A DNA stretch of 64,000 bases from Crystallibacter permensis (GTDB taxonomy: Bacteria > Actinomycetota > Actinomycetes > Actinomycetales > Micrococcaceae), in contig NZ_JAODLR010000014.1 of NCBI RefSeq assembly GCF_025960875.1, positions 1 through 64,000 on the forward strand. Reading direction: 5' to 3'. The translations under genes and the position numbers were made by a program. Of the stretch, positions 25,489-33,900 are shown piece after piece. Numbering within the stretch: position 1 is the stretch's first letter; each line of letters begins with the position of its first letter. Below the pieces are notes generated by a model. That model made no database searches, was not told where the DNA came from, and saw nothing but the letters and a program-made list of their open reading frames with translations.

Positions 25489-26631
25489 ATGCTCTCGTTA
25501 CCGCAGATGCTGGGGAATGTGTCCAAAGCACACGTCCAGTCCCCTGAGGACTGGACACAGTCGGTCACCGACGTCCTACGCGACGCCGCGATCTACCACC
25601 AGGCCCGTAACGGCTTCTACCGTGCCCAGTGTGGCGCGCTGGGAGTCGATCCCGCCGCGATCAACGACATCAACGACTTGCAAGACCTGCCCTTATTGCC
25701 GGTCGGCATGTTTAAGCGTCCCGACGCCCATGTGCTACTCACCTGCTCCCTGGCCGATGTTGAGACCGAGACCAGCTCCAGCGGAACCCGCGGTGTCCCA
25801 TCCGTCGCCCGCCGCAACAGCGAGACAGTGACGCGGTCGCTGGTGGGTCTGATCGGGACCTACCGGGAGTTCTTCAGCCTGTCCGGGGGCGCGGGCCTTT
25901 TCTTGAACCCGTCGGACTCGGAAGCCTCGGAGATGGGTCTGCTCAAGGACTTCAACATCCTGAACAGCGTCTTCGACCACCACGTATACCTCGTTGCCGA
26001 CCAGGCCTTCGACGTCAGGGAGGCACTGGAGCACCTGCGCCGGTGGAAGGGCCACATGACCCGGCACATCGTCTGTCCGCCGTTCCTCATCGATCGGCTC
26101 CTCCGGTTCCTCGAGCAGGAGAAGATCAATATGCGCTTGGACCCGTACAGCATGATTATCACGCTTGGCGGTTGGAAGCGGCACACTGCCGAGGCTGTCC
26201 CTGCCGAGGGCTTTCGGGAGCGGTGCCACGACCTGCTCGGCGTGCGCCCGGGGAACGTGCGCGACATGTATGGGATGGTCGAGTCGAATATGCTCGCTGT
26301 CGAATGCCACCTGCATCGCAAGCACGTCCCGCCGTGGTGCTACATCTCCATCCGGGACCCTGGCCAGATCGGCAAAGAACTCGCTCCGGGGGGCACCGGC
26401 ACCATCGCCGTACTGGATTCCCTCAACACCAGCTACCCCGGTTTCCTCCTCACCGACGATGTGGGCGACGTCGAGACCGGCACCTGCGGGTGCGGGAGGA
26501 CCGGCCAAGTCATCAACTTCCGACATCGGGGGCAGGGCGGCGGGCTTGGCCACTGCCCCGTCAGCATCGAGCGCTACCTCAGCTCGGGCACAACCGCCTA
26601 CGATGAGGCGGCGGCTCTCCTGAAGGCCTGA
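25489..26631 (+). CDS. LuxE-family acyl-protein synthetase-like enzyme
   Basis: The 380-residue protein belongs to the adenylate-forming superfamily. It has a phosphate-binding loop TSSSGTRGVPS, an aromatic/acidic motif MYGMVESN, and a C-terminal segment with clustered cysteines (GTCGCGRTGQV). These features match the LuxE acyl-protein synthetase family, where a fatty acid is activated as acyl-AMP and passed to a cysteine. In this operon it could load an acyl starter or cap onto one of the tandem carrier domains, or release a product. ATG 25489 is chosen because of the GAGGAG site; 52 bases separate it from sbnB. It is the last gene of the cluster. Confidence 0.8.
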   Translation: MLSLPQMLGNVSKAHVQSPEDWTQSVTDVLRDAAIYHQARNGFYRAQCGALGVDPAAINDINDLQDLPLLPVGMFKRPDAHVLLTCSLADVETETSSSGTRGVPSVARRNSETVTRSLVGLIGTYREFFSLSGGAGLFLNPSDSEASEMGLLKDFNILNSVFDHHVYLVADQAFDVREALEHLRRWKGHMTRHIVCPPFLIDRLLRFLEQEKINMRLDPYSMIITLGGWKRHTAEAVPAEGFRERCHDLLGVRPGNVRDMYGMVESNMLAVECHLHRKHVPPWCYISIRDPGQIGKELAPGGTGTIAVLDSLNTSYPGFLLTDDVGDVETGTCGCGRTGQVINFRHRGQGGGLGHCPVSIERYLSSGTTAYDEAAALLKA

Positions 26632-26783
26632 GTTAGCGGCGCCTCCCAACACGAACGCGTCGTGGCCGAATCCCCGATGAGCCCGAACGACAGCGCCTAG
26701 ACCCCCTCGGCGCGGCAGACTGGCTCCACTGACAACATGACGGGGCTGATCTTGGAAACACGATGCACCTCCACAGACAGCAC

Positions 26784-26815
26784 TGCCCCGGGGGTTGGGG
26801 GCGCTGCCCGGGGCA
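26784..26815 (+). terminator. GC-rich inverted repeat after the biosynthetic operon
   Basis: TGCCCCGGG (26784-26792) and CCCGGGGCA (26807-26815) form a nine-bp stem with a 14-base loop, 150 bases after the last cluster gene. There is no T-tract, so a role in termination is only plausible. Between 26632 and 26783 I see no gene. Confidence 0.35.
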
Positions 26816-26891
26816 ATGCCTTCATCCCTCCCGAAGAAGGGGGAACGGCTCTGCCTTGTCATCTGTGAGGCGCGGCCGTCAAGAGGAGAAT

Positions 26892-27125
26892 ATGGGTCCT
26901 GACTTGGAAAAATACGAGAGGATCAGTCCCGCCTACACAGGGAGGTCAATATTTTGTTCCATGATGGGGAGAAGCTGTCGGTCATGCTTCTCACTTTGTC
27001 CAGAACGTCGTAGTTTCGGCGCCGCCCCACCACGGGGGACGGCAGGACGGCGCCGGAATCCAACACTATTTGCCGGGGGAGGGGCGGCACTGCAGGGCGC
27101 GCGTCTTGAGCGAATCTTGCGTTAA
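26892..27125 (+). CDS. Doubtful small ORF with possible frameshift
   Basis: ATG 26892 follows an AGGAGA site and opens with MGPDLEKYERISPAYTG, which reads like real protein, but the later part becomes Cys/Arg-rich and implausible. In another frame the overlapping bases (about 26950-27012) read NILFHDGEKLSVMLLTLSR and then stop. One indel near 26950 would join the two into a small protein of about 38 residues. It may be a decayed gene or chance; I do not recognise a family. Confidence 0.2.
   Translation: MGPDLEKYERISPAYTGRSIFCSMMGRSCRSCFSLCPERRSFGAAPPRGTAGRRRNPTLFAGGGAALQGARLERILR
27104..27122 (+). promoter_or_regulatory. Third 11-bp-spaced direct repeat site
   Basis: TCTTGAGC (27104-27111) and TCTTGCGT (27115-27122), followed by TAA, repeat the pattern seen twice near 14.7 and 15.3 kb, with the same 11-bp period. 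No copy of the structured RNA follows here. It lies just downstream of the tRNA terminator on the opposite strand. Confidence 0.35.
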
Positions 27126-27163
27126 AGGTTTCGCAAACCGGTCCCGCTCGGGGACGGGCAACA

Positions 27164-27199
27164 AAAAACCCCGGAAACGGTTGAGTTTCCGGGGTTTTT
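27164..27199 (-). terminator. Bidirectional terminator beyond tRNA-Leu
   Basis: A perfect 15-bp inverted repeat (27164-27178 and 27185-27199) with a six-base loop has A and T runs at its ends, so it can terminate in both directions. It sits six bases past the 3' end of the leftward tRNA. Confidence 0.85.
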
Positions 27200-27204
27200 C
27201 CCTG

Positions 27205-27288
27205 TGCGCGGAGGGGGACTTGAACCCCCACCCTCAATAAGAGGACTAGCACCTCAAGCTAGCGCGTCTGCCATTCCGCCACCCGCGC
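27205..27288 (-). tRNA. tRNA-Leu, anticodon GAG
   Basis: The 84-base leftward tRNA has a 7-bp acceptor (5' GCGCGGG with 3' TCCGCGC), the class II D-arm GGCGGAATGGCAGACGC, an anticodon loop TTGAGGT giving GAG (reads CUC), and a variable-arm stem TCCTC/GAGGG-type. The T-arm is GGGGG-TTCAAGT-CCCCC, with discriminator A at 27205. CCA is not encoded. Leucine tRNA genes are frequent integration sites, and this one borders the biosynthetic cluster. The stretch 27289-27483 up to the next gene holds only promoter-like AT-rich DNA. Confidence 0.95.
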
Positions 27289-27483
27289 AGGTGGTATTTT
27301 CGTTCAGTTTCGGCGAACCGATTCCTTCGAAAGCAGCGAAAAAAACTCTAACACGTTTTGGCCGAAGTGTTGAATCGGGGACTTTCATACCCCCGTTCCG
27401 GTGGGATTCCATGACATGGGGCTGCCACCACTGAAGCAGATCGATAGGCTGGAGCCAATCATCCCGTCAGCAAGGAGCCTGAA

Positions 27484-28788
27484 ATGCCTGCCCTCCTCCC
27501 GCAAGATGAAGTCGTCCGTATTTGCCAGGAACTGATCCGGATCGACACCTCGAATTTTGGTGACAATGCGGGTCCGGGGGAGCGGGCAGCCGCAGAGTAC
27601 ACGGCCGGCTTGCTGGAGGAAGTGGGTCTGTCCACGGAGATCTTCGAGTCATCTCCGGGACGCGCTTCAGTTGTCACCCGCATGGCGGGAGAAAATCCTT
27701 CCGCAGACGCACTGGTGGTCCATGGACATCTGGATGTTGTGCCGGCACAGAAAGAAGACTGGCAGGTCGACCCGTTCAGCGGCGAGGAAAAGGACGGCTT
27801 GATCTGGGGCCGTGGCGCGGTGGACATGAAGGACATGGACGCCATGATCCTGTCCGTGGCACGCGACATGGCCCGGACCGGAACCAAGCCGAAGCGCGAC
27901 ATCGTATTCGCGTTCTTCGCCGATGAAGAGGCCGGCGGAAAATACGGGGCCCGTTGGGCGGTCGATAACCGACCCGAACTTTTCGACGGCGCCACGGAAG
28001 CGATTTCGGAAGTCGGTGGCTTCTCTGCCAACATCGGCGGGAAACGTGCCTACCTTCTGCAGACTGCTGAGAAAGGTATCGCATGGCTGCGCTTGGCCGT
28101 CAGCGGCCGGGCTGGCCACGGCTCGCAGATCAACACGGACAACGCGGTGACCACGTTGGCAAGCGCCGTGGGCCGGATCGGTGCCCACCAGTGGCCCATC
28201 GAGCTGACGGACACGAGCCGCCGTTTCCTGGACGGCGTAACGGAACTCACCGGCGTCGAATTCGATCCGGACAATCCGGACATTCTGCTCAAGGAATTGG
28301 GCACAGTGGCACGTTTCGTCGGCGCCACGCTTCAAAACACTTCCAATCCGACCGTGTTGAAGGCCGGGTACAAGGAAAACGTCATACCTGGTCTGGCCGA
28401 AGCTCGGATCGACGCGCGGACTCTGCCTGGCCAGGACGAACTGGTGCTGGCCAAGATCCAGGAGCTGGCGGGGGAGGACGTGGACATCTCCTACATCCAC
28501 CAGGACTCCGCGCTCGAAGTACCGTTCGCCGGAAACCTCGTGGACGCAATGGTGGATTCGCTCAGGCACGAGGATCCGGACGCAGTGGTTCTGCCATACA
28601 CGCTTTCCGGCGGGACGGACAACAAGTCGCTGGCTAGGCTCGGGATCACCGGATACGGGTTCGCACCCCTGCAACTGCCCGATGATCTGGACTTCACAGG
28701 TATGTTCCATGGCGTGGACGAACGGGTTCCGGTGGACTCCCTAAAGTTCGGCACGCGCGTGCTGCATCGGCTGCTGACCACTTATTAG
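27484..28788 (+). CDS. M20/M25/M40 family metallopeptidase
   Basis: The 434-residue protein is of the DapE/ArgE/carboxypeptidase G2 group. The zinc ligands are in HGHLDVVP (about residues 80-87) and GRGAVDMKD (about 110-118), with the catalytic glutamates in FFADEEAGGKYG (about 143-154) and a dimerisation domain in the middle. These enzymes hydrolyse N-acyl amino acids or dipeptides; the exact substrate is unassigned. The start has an AGGAG site. The next gene begins 14 bases after its stop, so it is probably co-transcribed with the acyl-CoA dehydrogenase. Confidence 0.9.
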   Translation: MPALLPQDEVVRICQELIRIDTSNFGDNAGPGERAAAEYTAGLLEEVGLSTEIFESSPGRASVVTRMAGENPSADALVVHGHLDVVPAQKEDWQVDPFSGEEKDGLIWGRGAVDMKDMDAMILSVARDMARTGTKPKRDIVFAFFADEEAGGKYGARWAVDNRPELFDGATEAISEVGGFSANIGGKRAYLLQTAEKGIAWLRLAVSGRAGHGSQINTDNAVTTLASAVGRIGAHQWPIELTDTSRRFLDGVTELTGVEFDPDNPDILLKELGTVARFVGATLQNTSNPTVLKAGYKENVIPGLAEARIDARTLPGQDELVLAKIQELAGEDVDISYIHQDSALEVPFAGNLVDAMVDSLRHEDPDAVVLPYTLSGGTDNKSLARLGITGYGFAPLQLPDDLDFTGMFHGVDERVPVDSLKFGTRVLHRLLTTY

Positions 28789-28802
28789 CGGGGGACGGAT
28801 CG

Positions 28803-29960
28803 ATGACCAAGACAGTTGAAGACCTGCTGCCGGAGGCGATGCTCGCCACGTTCCGCTCCCGGGCGGCCGGTTATGACGAGGCCAACTCCTTCTGCCACGA
28901 GGACTTCGCTGATCTTCAGGCCGCGGACTATTTGAAGATGCTTGTGCCGGAGGCCGATGGCGGGCTCGGCTACGGACTGCGGCAGGCCTCCCTGGCTCAG
29001 CTCCGGCTGGCCAGTGCCGCGCCGGCCACGGCGTTGGCTGTCAACATGCACTTGGTCTGGACCGGCGTCGCCCAGGTGATGCAGGCCCGCGGGGACCGGA
29101 GCCTGGACTTCGTGCTCGAAGAAGCAAGCCGGGGTGAGATTTTCGGGTTCGGCGTATCCGAAGCCGGAAACGACCACGTGCTGTTTGACTCCACCACGGT
29201 CGCCACGCCACAGGGCGACGGCGGGTACTCCTTCACGGGAACCAAGGTTTTCACCAGCCTCTCGCCCGTATGGACGAAACTGGGTACTTTCGGGCGCGAC
29301 GACGACGGCGGCGAGCCACAACTGGTTTGGGCCTTCATCGACAGGGAAACTCCCGGCTTCCGCATCAAGGACGACTGGAACACGCTGGGCATGCGGGCCA
29401 GCCAATCGAATACGACGGTGCTGGAAGGGGTGTGCGCCCGGCCCGAACGGGTCTTCCGGAAGCTCCCAGTGGGGCCGAATCCGGACCTGCTGATCTTTGG
29501 CATCTTCAGCTGCTTCGAGATCCTGCTGGCCTCGGTCTATGCCGGCATCGGGACACGGGCGGTGGAGCTGGCCGTAGAGAACGTAGGCCGGCGGACGTCC
29601 CTGAAGACCGGCAGGAGCTATGCGCAGGATCCGGACATCCGCTGGCGTGTTGCCGATGCTGCAATCGAAATGGACGGGCTCTATCCGCAGCTGGAAAGTA
29701 TCGCCCGGGACGTCGACACTCTCGTCGACCACGGGACGATGTGGTTCCCCAAGCTTGCGTCCGTCAAGGTCAGGGCGACGGAAACGGCGAAGCGCGCAGT
29801 CGAGCACGCCGTAAGGGTCTCCGGCGGCAGCGGGTACTTCCGCGGCAGCGAGCTGGAGCGTCTGTACCGGGATGTGCTGGCCGGGCTCTACCATCCCTCA
29901 GACGACGAATCAGCGCACGGCACGGTGGCTATCGCCTGGCTTGGCCCCGCCGAGGACTAA
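28803..29960 (+). CDS. Acyl-CoA dehydrogenase family protein
   Basis: The 385-residue protein has the three-domain acyl-CoA dehydrogenase fold. The FAD-binding region holds FGFGVSEAGNDHVLFDSTT (about residues 116-134) and the beta-domain strand YSFTGTKVFTSLSP. The C-terminal helical bundle includes HAVRVSGGSGYFRGSELERLYRD, where the catalytic base of the family is usually found nearby. The substrate is not evident. It follows the M20 peptidase closely. Confidence 0.88.
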   Translation: MTKTVEDLLPEAMLATFRSRAAGYDEANSFCHEDFADLQAADYLKMLVPEADGGLGYGLRQASLAQLRLASAAPATALAVNMHLVWTGVAQVMQARGDRSLDFVLEEASRGEIFGFGVSEAGNDHVLFDSTTVATPQGDGGYSFTGTKVFTSLSPVWTKLGTFGRDDDGGEPQLVWAFIDRETPGFRIKDDWNTLGMRASQSNTTVLEGVCARPERVFRKLPVGPNPDLLIFGIFSCFEILLASVYAGIGTRAVELAVENVGRRTSLKTGRSYAQDPDIRWRVADAAIEMDGLYPQLESIARDVDTLVDHGTMWFPKLASVKVRATETAKRAVEHAVRVSGGSGYFRGSELERLYRDVLAGLYHPSDDESAHGTVAIAWLGPAED

Positions 29961-30010
29961 GCCCCGTCACCAGCCTTCCCACAGGCAGGGAGGGACCTCA
30001 GAGGAGCAGG

Positions 30011-30244
30011 TCAGACGGTGGCCTCGACGCGCAGGACTTTCCGGCGCATCCAGTACTTCCGGCTGCCGCCCATGTAGAAGCGGGTACGGATCAAGTCCCA
30101 TTTGCCGTATTCGGCATGCTCAGCCAGCGCCCGGCGGGCCTCCTTGACAGATTCGCCCTTATTGACCGTCAGGACAAGATATTCATACTGGCGGAGGTGA
30201 TCGCGTTCACGCTGGATAGAGCCGGTGCTAATTTGTTCTCTCAT
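30011..30244 (-). CDS. DUF5703-like small protein
   Basis: The 77-residue product has the pattern QYEYLVLTVNKGESVKEARR...YGKWDLIRTRFYMGGSRKYW of the actinobacterial DUF5703 family, of unknown function. ATG 30244 is chosen because GGAGGG lies just upstream; the longer frame lacks such a site. It is divergent from the acidic protein at 30297 and convergent with the acyl-CoA dehydrogenase. Confidence 0.8.
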   Translation of the reverse strand: MREQISTGSIQRERDHLRQYEYLVLTVNKGESVKEARRALAEHAEYGKWDLIRTRFYMGGSRKYWMRRKVLRVEATV

Positions 30245-30296
30245 TGGCCCTCCAATCTCTTCACTTATTCTTCCCACAACAGCTAACGTCTACTAC

Positions 30297-30584
30297 ATGG
30301 CAATTGATCCGCGTGTCGCACTCCAGTCGTTTACTGCTGCCCTTGAGGAACATCTTGCCGCATCCGCCAGCCGGCGCGGTGAAGATGATCCTGCGGTGGA
30401 GGCCGCGTTCTCCTCCATAATGGAAACCTTCGAAGCCTATGAAGACGCACTTTACGACGCGTACGGTGAAGTTACGCCGCTGGTCATTTACGACGAGTCC
30501 GAAGACGAGGACGACGACGGCGATGACGACTATGAAGAGGTCGCTGACCCCTTCGACGACGATCTGGAAATTGAGGAGAAGTAG
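30297..30584 (+). CDS. Conserved acidic actinobacterial protein
   Basis: This 95-residue protein has a helical N-terminal half (about residues 1-60: DPRVALQSFTAALEEHLAA...) and a C-terminal tail that is almost all Asp/Glu. It resembles a family conserved beside DUF5703 genes in Micrococcales and sometimes labelled primosomal in annotations, which the sequence does not support. It is probably a nucleoid- or polymerase-associated acidic protein, but that is a guess. ATG 30297 begins the conserved part. Confidence 0.7.
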   Translation: MAIDPRVALQSFTAALEEHLAASASRRGEDDPAVEAAFSSIMETFEAYEDALYDAYGEVTPLVIYDESEDEDDDGDDDYEEVADPFDDDLEIEEK

Positions 30585-30615
30585 ACCCTCCCGCCGCTAC
30601 CTTACTGTGTAGGCA

Positions 30616-31548
30616 CTACGGTACCGAGATATCGTCGAGCGCAGAAGCGATCTCGGGCGGAATGCTCTTCGGGGCAGCCTTTAGGATCTGTTCGAGCTGG
30701 CCGGGTGTCCGTGGACCGATTACGGCAGTGTCGATACCGGGCTGTTCCAGTGTCCAGCCCAGGGCCAGCTCAAGCGGCTGCACATCCAGGCCCCGGGCCG
30801 CGGTTGCCAGCGCCTCCGCGATCCTGGCGGGCCTCCCGGAAAGATACGGCTCCACAAAGCCCGCCCTGTTTTCGGAGGCCCCCCGCGAGTCCGCCGGTGT
30901 GCCGTTCCGGTATTTGCCGGTCAGCACACCGCGGCCAAGGGGGGACCAGGCCATGACTCCGGTGCCCAAAGCCCGTGCCGCCGGGATGACTTCCCGTTCT
31001 GCCGTTCGCTGGAGCAACGAGTATTCGGACTGCACGGCCACCAGGGGGACGGCACTGAGCGACACGGCCCGGGCCAGTTGCCAGCCCGAGTAATTGGAAA
31101 CGCCCACATAGCGTGCACGGCCGGAAGAGACGGCGAACTCCAAGGCAGAAAGCGTTTCTTCCAGGGGCGCGTTGTCGTCCCAGACATGCGCTAGCCATAC
31201 GTCGAGATAGTCCGTGCCCAGACGCGCCAGGCTGGCGTCGAGAGAACGCAGCATTGCGCCCCGGGAGGTATCCACTTCCCTTGCGCCGTCGCGGCGGACC
31301 ATCCCCGCCTTGGACACCACAGTGACTTCCTGCCGGGGGACCAGTTCACCCAGAAATGTACCGATGATCGCTTCGCTGCGGCCTTCGGCATAAGCAGCCG
31401 CCGTGTCGAGGAGGGTCCCTCCTGCATCCAGATAGGAGCGCAGCATCGTTGCCGCGCTCTCTTCGTCCGTCTCCTGGCCCCACGTCATGGTGCCTAACGA
31501 CAGGCGCGGTACTTTCAGCCCAGTATGACCTAACCGATTCTGCTCCAT
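30616..31548 (-). CDS. Aldo/keto reductase
   Basis: The 310-residue TIM-barrel oxidoreductase starts with LGHTGLKVPRLSLGTMTWG. The catalytic Asp/Tyr pair is in LLDTAAAYAEGRSE (about residues 47-60), the Lys in VVSKAGM, and the His in LAHVWDDNAP. The NADP-binding segment near the C-terminus reads TAVIGPRTPGQL. The family reduces aldehydes and ketones with NADPH. ATG 31548 matches the family start; the upstream extension is not conserved. Confidence 0.9.
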   Translation of the reverse strand: MEQNRLGHTGLKVPRLSLGTMTWGQETDEESAATMLRSYLDAGGTLLDTAAAYAEGRSEAIIGTFLGELVPRQEVTVVSKAGMVRRDGAREVDTSRGAMLRSLDASLARLGTDYLDVWLAHVWDDNAPLEETLSALEFAVSSGRARYVGVSNYSGWQLARAVSLSAVPLVAVQSEYSLLQRTAEREVIPAARALGTGVMAWSPLGRGVLTGKYRNGTPADSRGASENRAGFVEPYLSGRPARIAEALATAARGLDVQPLELALGWTLEQPGIDTAVIGPRTPGQLEQILKAAPKSIPPEIASALDDISVP

Positions 31549-31701
31549 GGGCAAAAGCCTACGGCCTGCCGCGCCGCAGGCGGGAACTGACCCGCGGATG
31601 AGTCGCGTATGTGGTACGCAGGTCATACTGCAGGAGGATCTTTGTCACGGCGACGGCGTCCGGTTCTGCCGCAGCGGTGGTCGTGCTTTAAGGTCTAAGT
31701 T

Positions 31702-32526
31702 GTGACTTGGCTAGAAGCGGCCTTTCTGGGACTCATCCAGGGCCTGACCGAATTCCTCCCGATTTCCTCCAGCGCGCACCTGCGCGTTGCGGGTGAACTC
31801 CTGCCCGGCGCCTCCGACCCCGGCGCCGCGTTTACCGCCATCACGCAGCTGGGCACGGAAACCGCCGTCCTGGTTTATTTCTGGAAAGACATCGTCCAGA
31901 TCGTGAAGTCCTGGTTCGGCTCCCTGACGGGGAAGGTGCCGCGCAACGACCCGGATGCCCGGATGGGCTGGCTGATCATTATCGGTTCCGTCCCCATCGG
32001 TGTGCTCGGACTGCTTTTCGAGGACCAGATCGAAGGGTCCTTCCGAAGCCTGTGGATCGTGGCGACCATGCTGATCGTCTTCGGGTTGTTCCTGGCCATC
32101 GCCGACACAATCGGCAAGCAGGTCCGGACTCTGGATAAGCTCAGTTATAAGCACGGCATCCTGTACGGTCTCGCCCAGGCGCTGGCGCTCATCCCAGGCG
32201 TCTCGCGATCTGGCGGAACCATCACGGCCGGCCTCCTCATGGGCTACACACGTGAGGCGGCCGCCAGATATGCGTTCCTGCTGGCGATTCCGGCGGTATT
32301 TGCCAGCGGGCTCTACCAGTTGGCCACCAGCTGGAACGAGCCCGGACCGTATGGTGGGGGTGAAACCGCTCTGGCGACGCTGGTGGCCTTCGTGGTCGGT
32401 TTCGTCATCATCGGATGGTTCCTCAAGTACGTCTCGACCCGCAGCTACAAGCTCTTCGTCTGGTACCGGATAGCGCTCGGGTTGCTGCTGTACATCCTGC
32501 TTGGTATCGGCGTTATCAACGCCTAG
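31702..32526 (+). CDS. uppP: Undecaprenyl-diphosphatase (UppP/BacA)
   Basis: The 274-residue integral membrane phosphatase removes phosphate from undecaprenyl diphosphate so the lipid carrier can be reused for peptidoglycan. Both family signatures are present: [18 protein letters not shown] (residues 10-27) and [17 protein letters not shown] (about 165-181). There are about eight hydrophobic helices. GTG 31702 is the start. It is followed 62 bases later by mshC on the same strand, a common actinobacterial arrangement. Confidence 0.95.
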   Translation: MTWLEAAFLGLIQGLTEFLPISSSAHLRVAGELLPGASDPGAAFTAITQLGTETAVLVYFWKDIVQIVKSWFGSLTGKVPRNDPDARMGWLIIIGSVPIGVLGLLFEDQIEGSFRSLWIVATMLIVFGLFLAIADTIGKQVRTLDKLSYKHGILYGLAQALALIPGVSRSGGTITAGLLMGYTREAAARYAFLLAIPAVFASGLYQLATSWNEPGPYGGGETALATLVAFVVGFVIIGWFLKYVSTRSYKLFVWYRIALGLLLYILLGIGVINA

Positions 32527-32588
32527 CAACGCCATAAGTACGACGGCGGTCCCCGCCGGACCGTGATTCTCACCGGAAGGAACAGCCA

Positions 32589-33851
32589 TTGTTTGGTTGG
32601 AATGCGCGCCCAGTGCCTCAGATCGCCGGAGGCCGCAACACGCTGGCCCTCTTTGATACGGCCGCGGGGGAGATGGTCCAACTGGATCCCGCTCCCACCG
32701 GTTCAATGTATGTCTGCGGTATCACCCCCTACGACGCCACCCACATGGGCCATGCCGCCACCTACGTCAGTTTCGACCTGCTGAACCGCTACTGGCGCGA
32801 TGCCGGCCGGGAAGTCCAGTACGTGCAGAACGTCACTGATATTGACGATCCGCTGCTCGAACGGGCGAAGGCCATGGGCGTGGACTGGGAAGCGCTGGCC
32901 AAGGACCAGACCGACCTCTTCCGCGAAGACATGGAGGCGCTCAATGTGCTGCCGCCGGACCACTACATCGGCGCGGTGGAGTCCATTGAATGGATCATTC
33001 CGGCGATCGAGCGACTGATCTCCGAGGGGCTGGCATACCGGGTGGCCGGCACCGGCGACGAACCGGACGGCGACGTCTACTTCGATTCCGTCGCGGCAGC
33101 CAGTGAAGGCTGGCACAACGGCATGACCTCGCGGCTGACCGAGGAGGAAATGCTGCCACTCTTTGCCGAGCGCGGCGGCGATCCTGAACGGCCCGGCAAG
33201 CGGCATCCCTTGGACGCACTGCTATGGCGCGTGGCCCGTGAGGGCGAGCCGAAGTGGCCGGGAAGCTCGCTGGGCGAAGGCAGGCCCGGATGGCACATCG
33301 AGTGTTCCATCATCGCCCGGAAATTCCTGCCGGAAACCTTCGACATCCAAGGCGGCGGCTCCGACCTGAGCTTCCCGCACCACGAAATGAGCGCCGGGCA
33401 TGCATATGCCTTGACCGGAACGGAACTGGCACGCCACTTCGTCCATGCCGGCATGGTGGGCCTGGACGGCGAAAAAATGAGCAAGTCCAAGGGCAACCTG
33501 GTGCTCGTGTCGAAACTTCGCTCGGAGGGTGTGGACCCGTCCGCCATCCGTACCGTGCTGCTGGGCCAGCATTACCGCAGCGACTGGTTCTGGACCGATG
33601 ACCTGCTGCAGGCTGGAATTGAGCGGCTTGCGCGCTGGCGTGCCGCCGCAGGCAACTCGGATGAGGAATCCGCCGCGGCCCTGGCTGACAGGATACGGGC
33701 GACCTTGGCAGAGGACCTGGATGCACCTGCCGCGCTGGCCGCGGTGGACGCCTGGGCCGCGGCCTCGCCCGGCGGCAGCAGCCAAGGCGAAGCCCCCTCC
33801 GGGACCGCCGTCGCCAAGGTGCTCGACGCGTTGCTCGGCATCGTCCTTTAG
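32589..33851 (+). CDS. mshC: L-cysteine:GlcN-Ins ligase MshC (mycothiol biosynthesis)
   Basis: The 420-residue enzyme of cysteinyl-tRNA synthetase descent joins cysteine to GlcN-inositol in an ATP-dependent step of mycothiol synthesis. The zinc-binding and HIGH-like motif is [17 protein letters not shown] (about residues 39-55), and the KMSKS loop is [11 protein letters not shown] (about 295-305). It lacks the anticodon-binding domain of CysRS, as expected. Translation appears to begin at TTG 32589 with GGAAGGA upstream. Confidence 0.95.
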   Translation: MFGWNARPVPQIAGGRNTLALFDTAAGEMVQLDPAPTGSMYVCGITPYDATHMGHAATYVSFDLLNRYWRDAGREVQYVQNVTDIDDPLLERAKAMGVDWEALAKDQTDLFREDMEALNVLPPDHYIGAVESIEWIIPAIERLISEGLAYRVAGTGDEPDGDVYFDSVAAASEGWHNGMTSRLTEEEMLPLFAERGGDPERPGKRHPLDALLWRVAREGEPKWPGSSLGEGRPGWHIECSIIARKFLPETFDIQGGGSDLSFPHHEMSAGHAYALTGTELARHFVHAGMVGLDGEKMSKSKGNLVLVSKLRSEGVDPSAIRTVLLGQHYRSDWFWTDDLLQAGIERLARWRAAAGNSDEESAAALADRIRATLAEDLDAPAALAAVDAWAAASPGGSSQGEAPSGTAVAKVLDALLGIVL

Positions 33852-33900
33852 CCTTCACGGCTAAAGCCGGCCGGGCGAAGCCTTTTTGGCTGCCGCCCGG
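33846..33900. terminator. Bidirectional terminator between mshC and PAC2 gene
   Basis: There are two adjacent hairpins: CTTTAGCC/GGCTAAAG (33846-33853, 33859-33866) overlapping the mshC stop, and CCGGGCG/CGCCCGG (33871-33877, 33894-33900) with an internal T-run. Together they separate the convergent transcripts. Confidence 0.65.
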
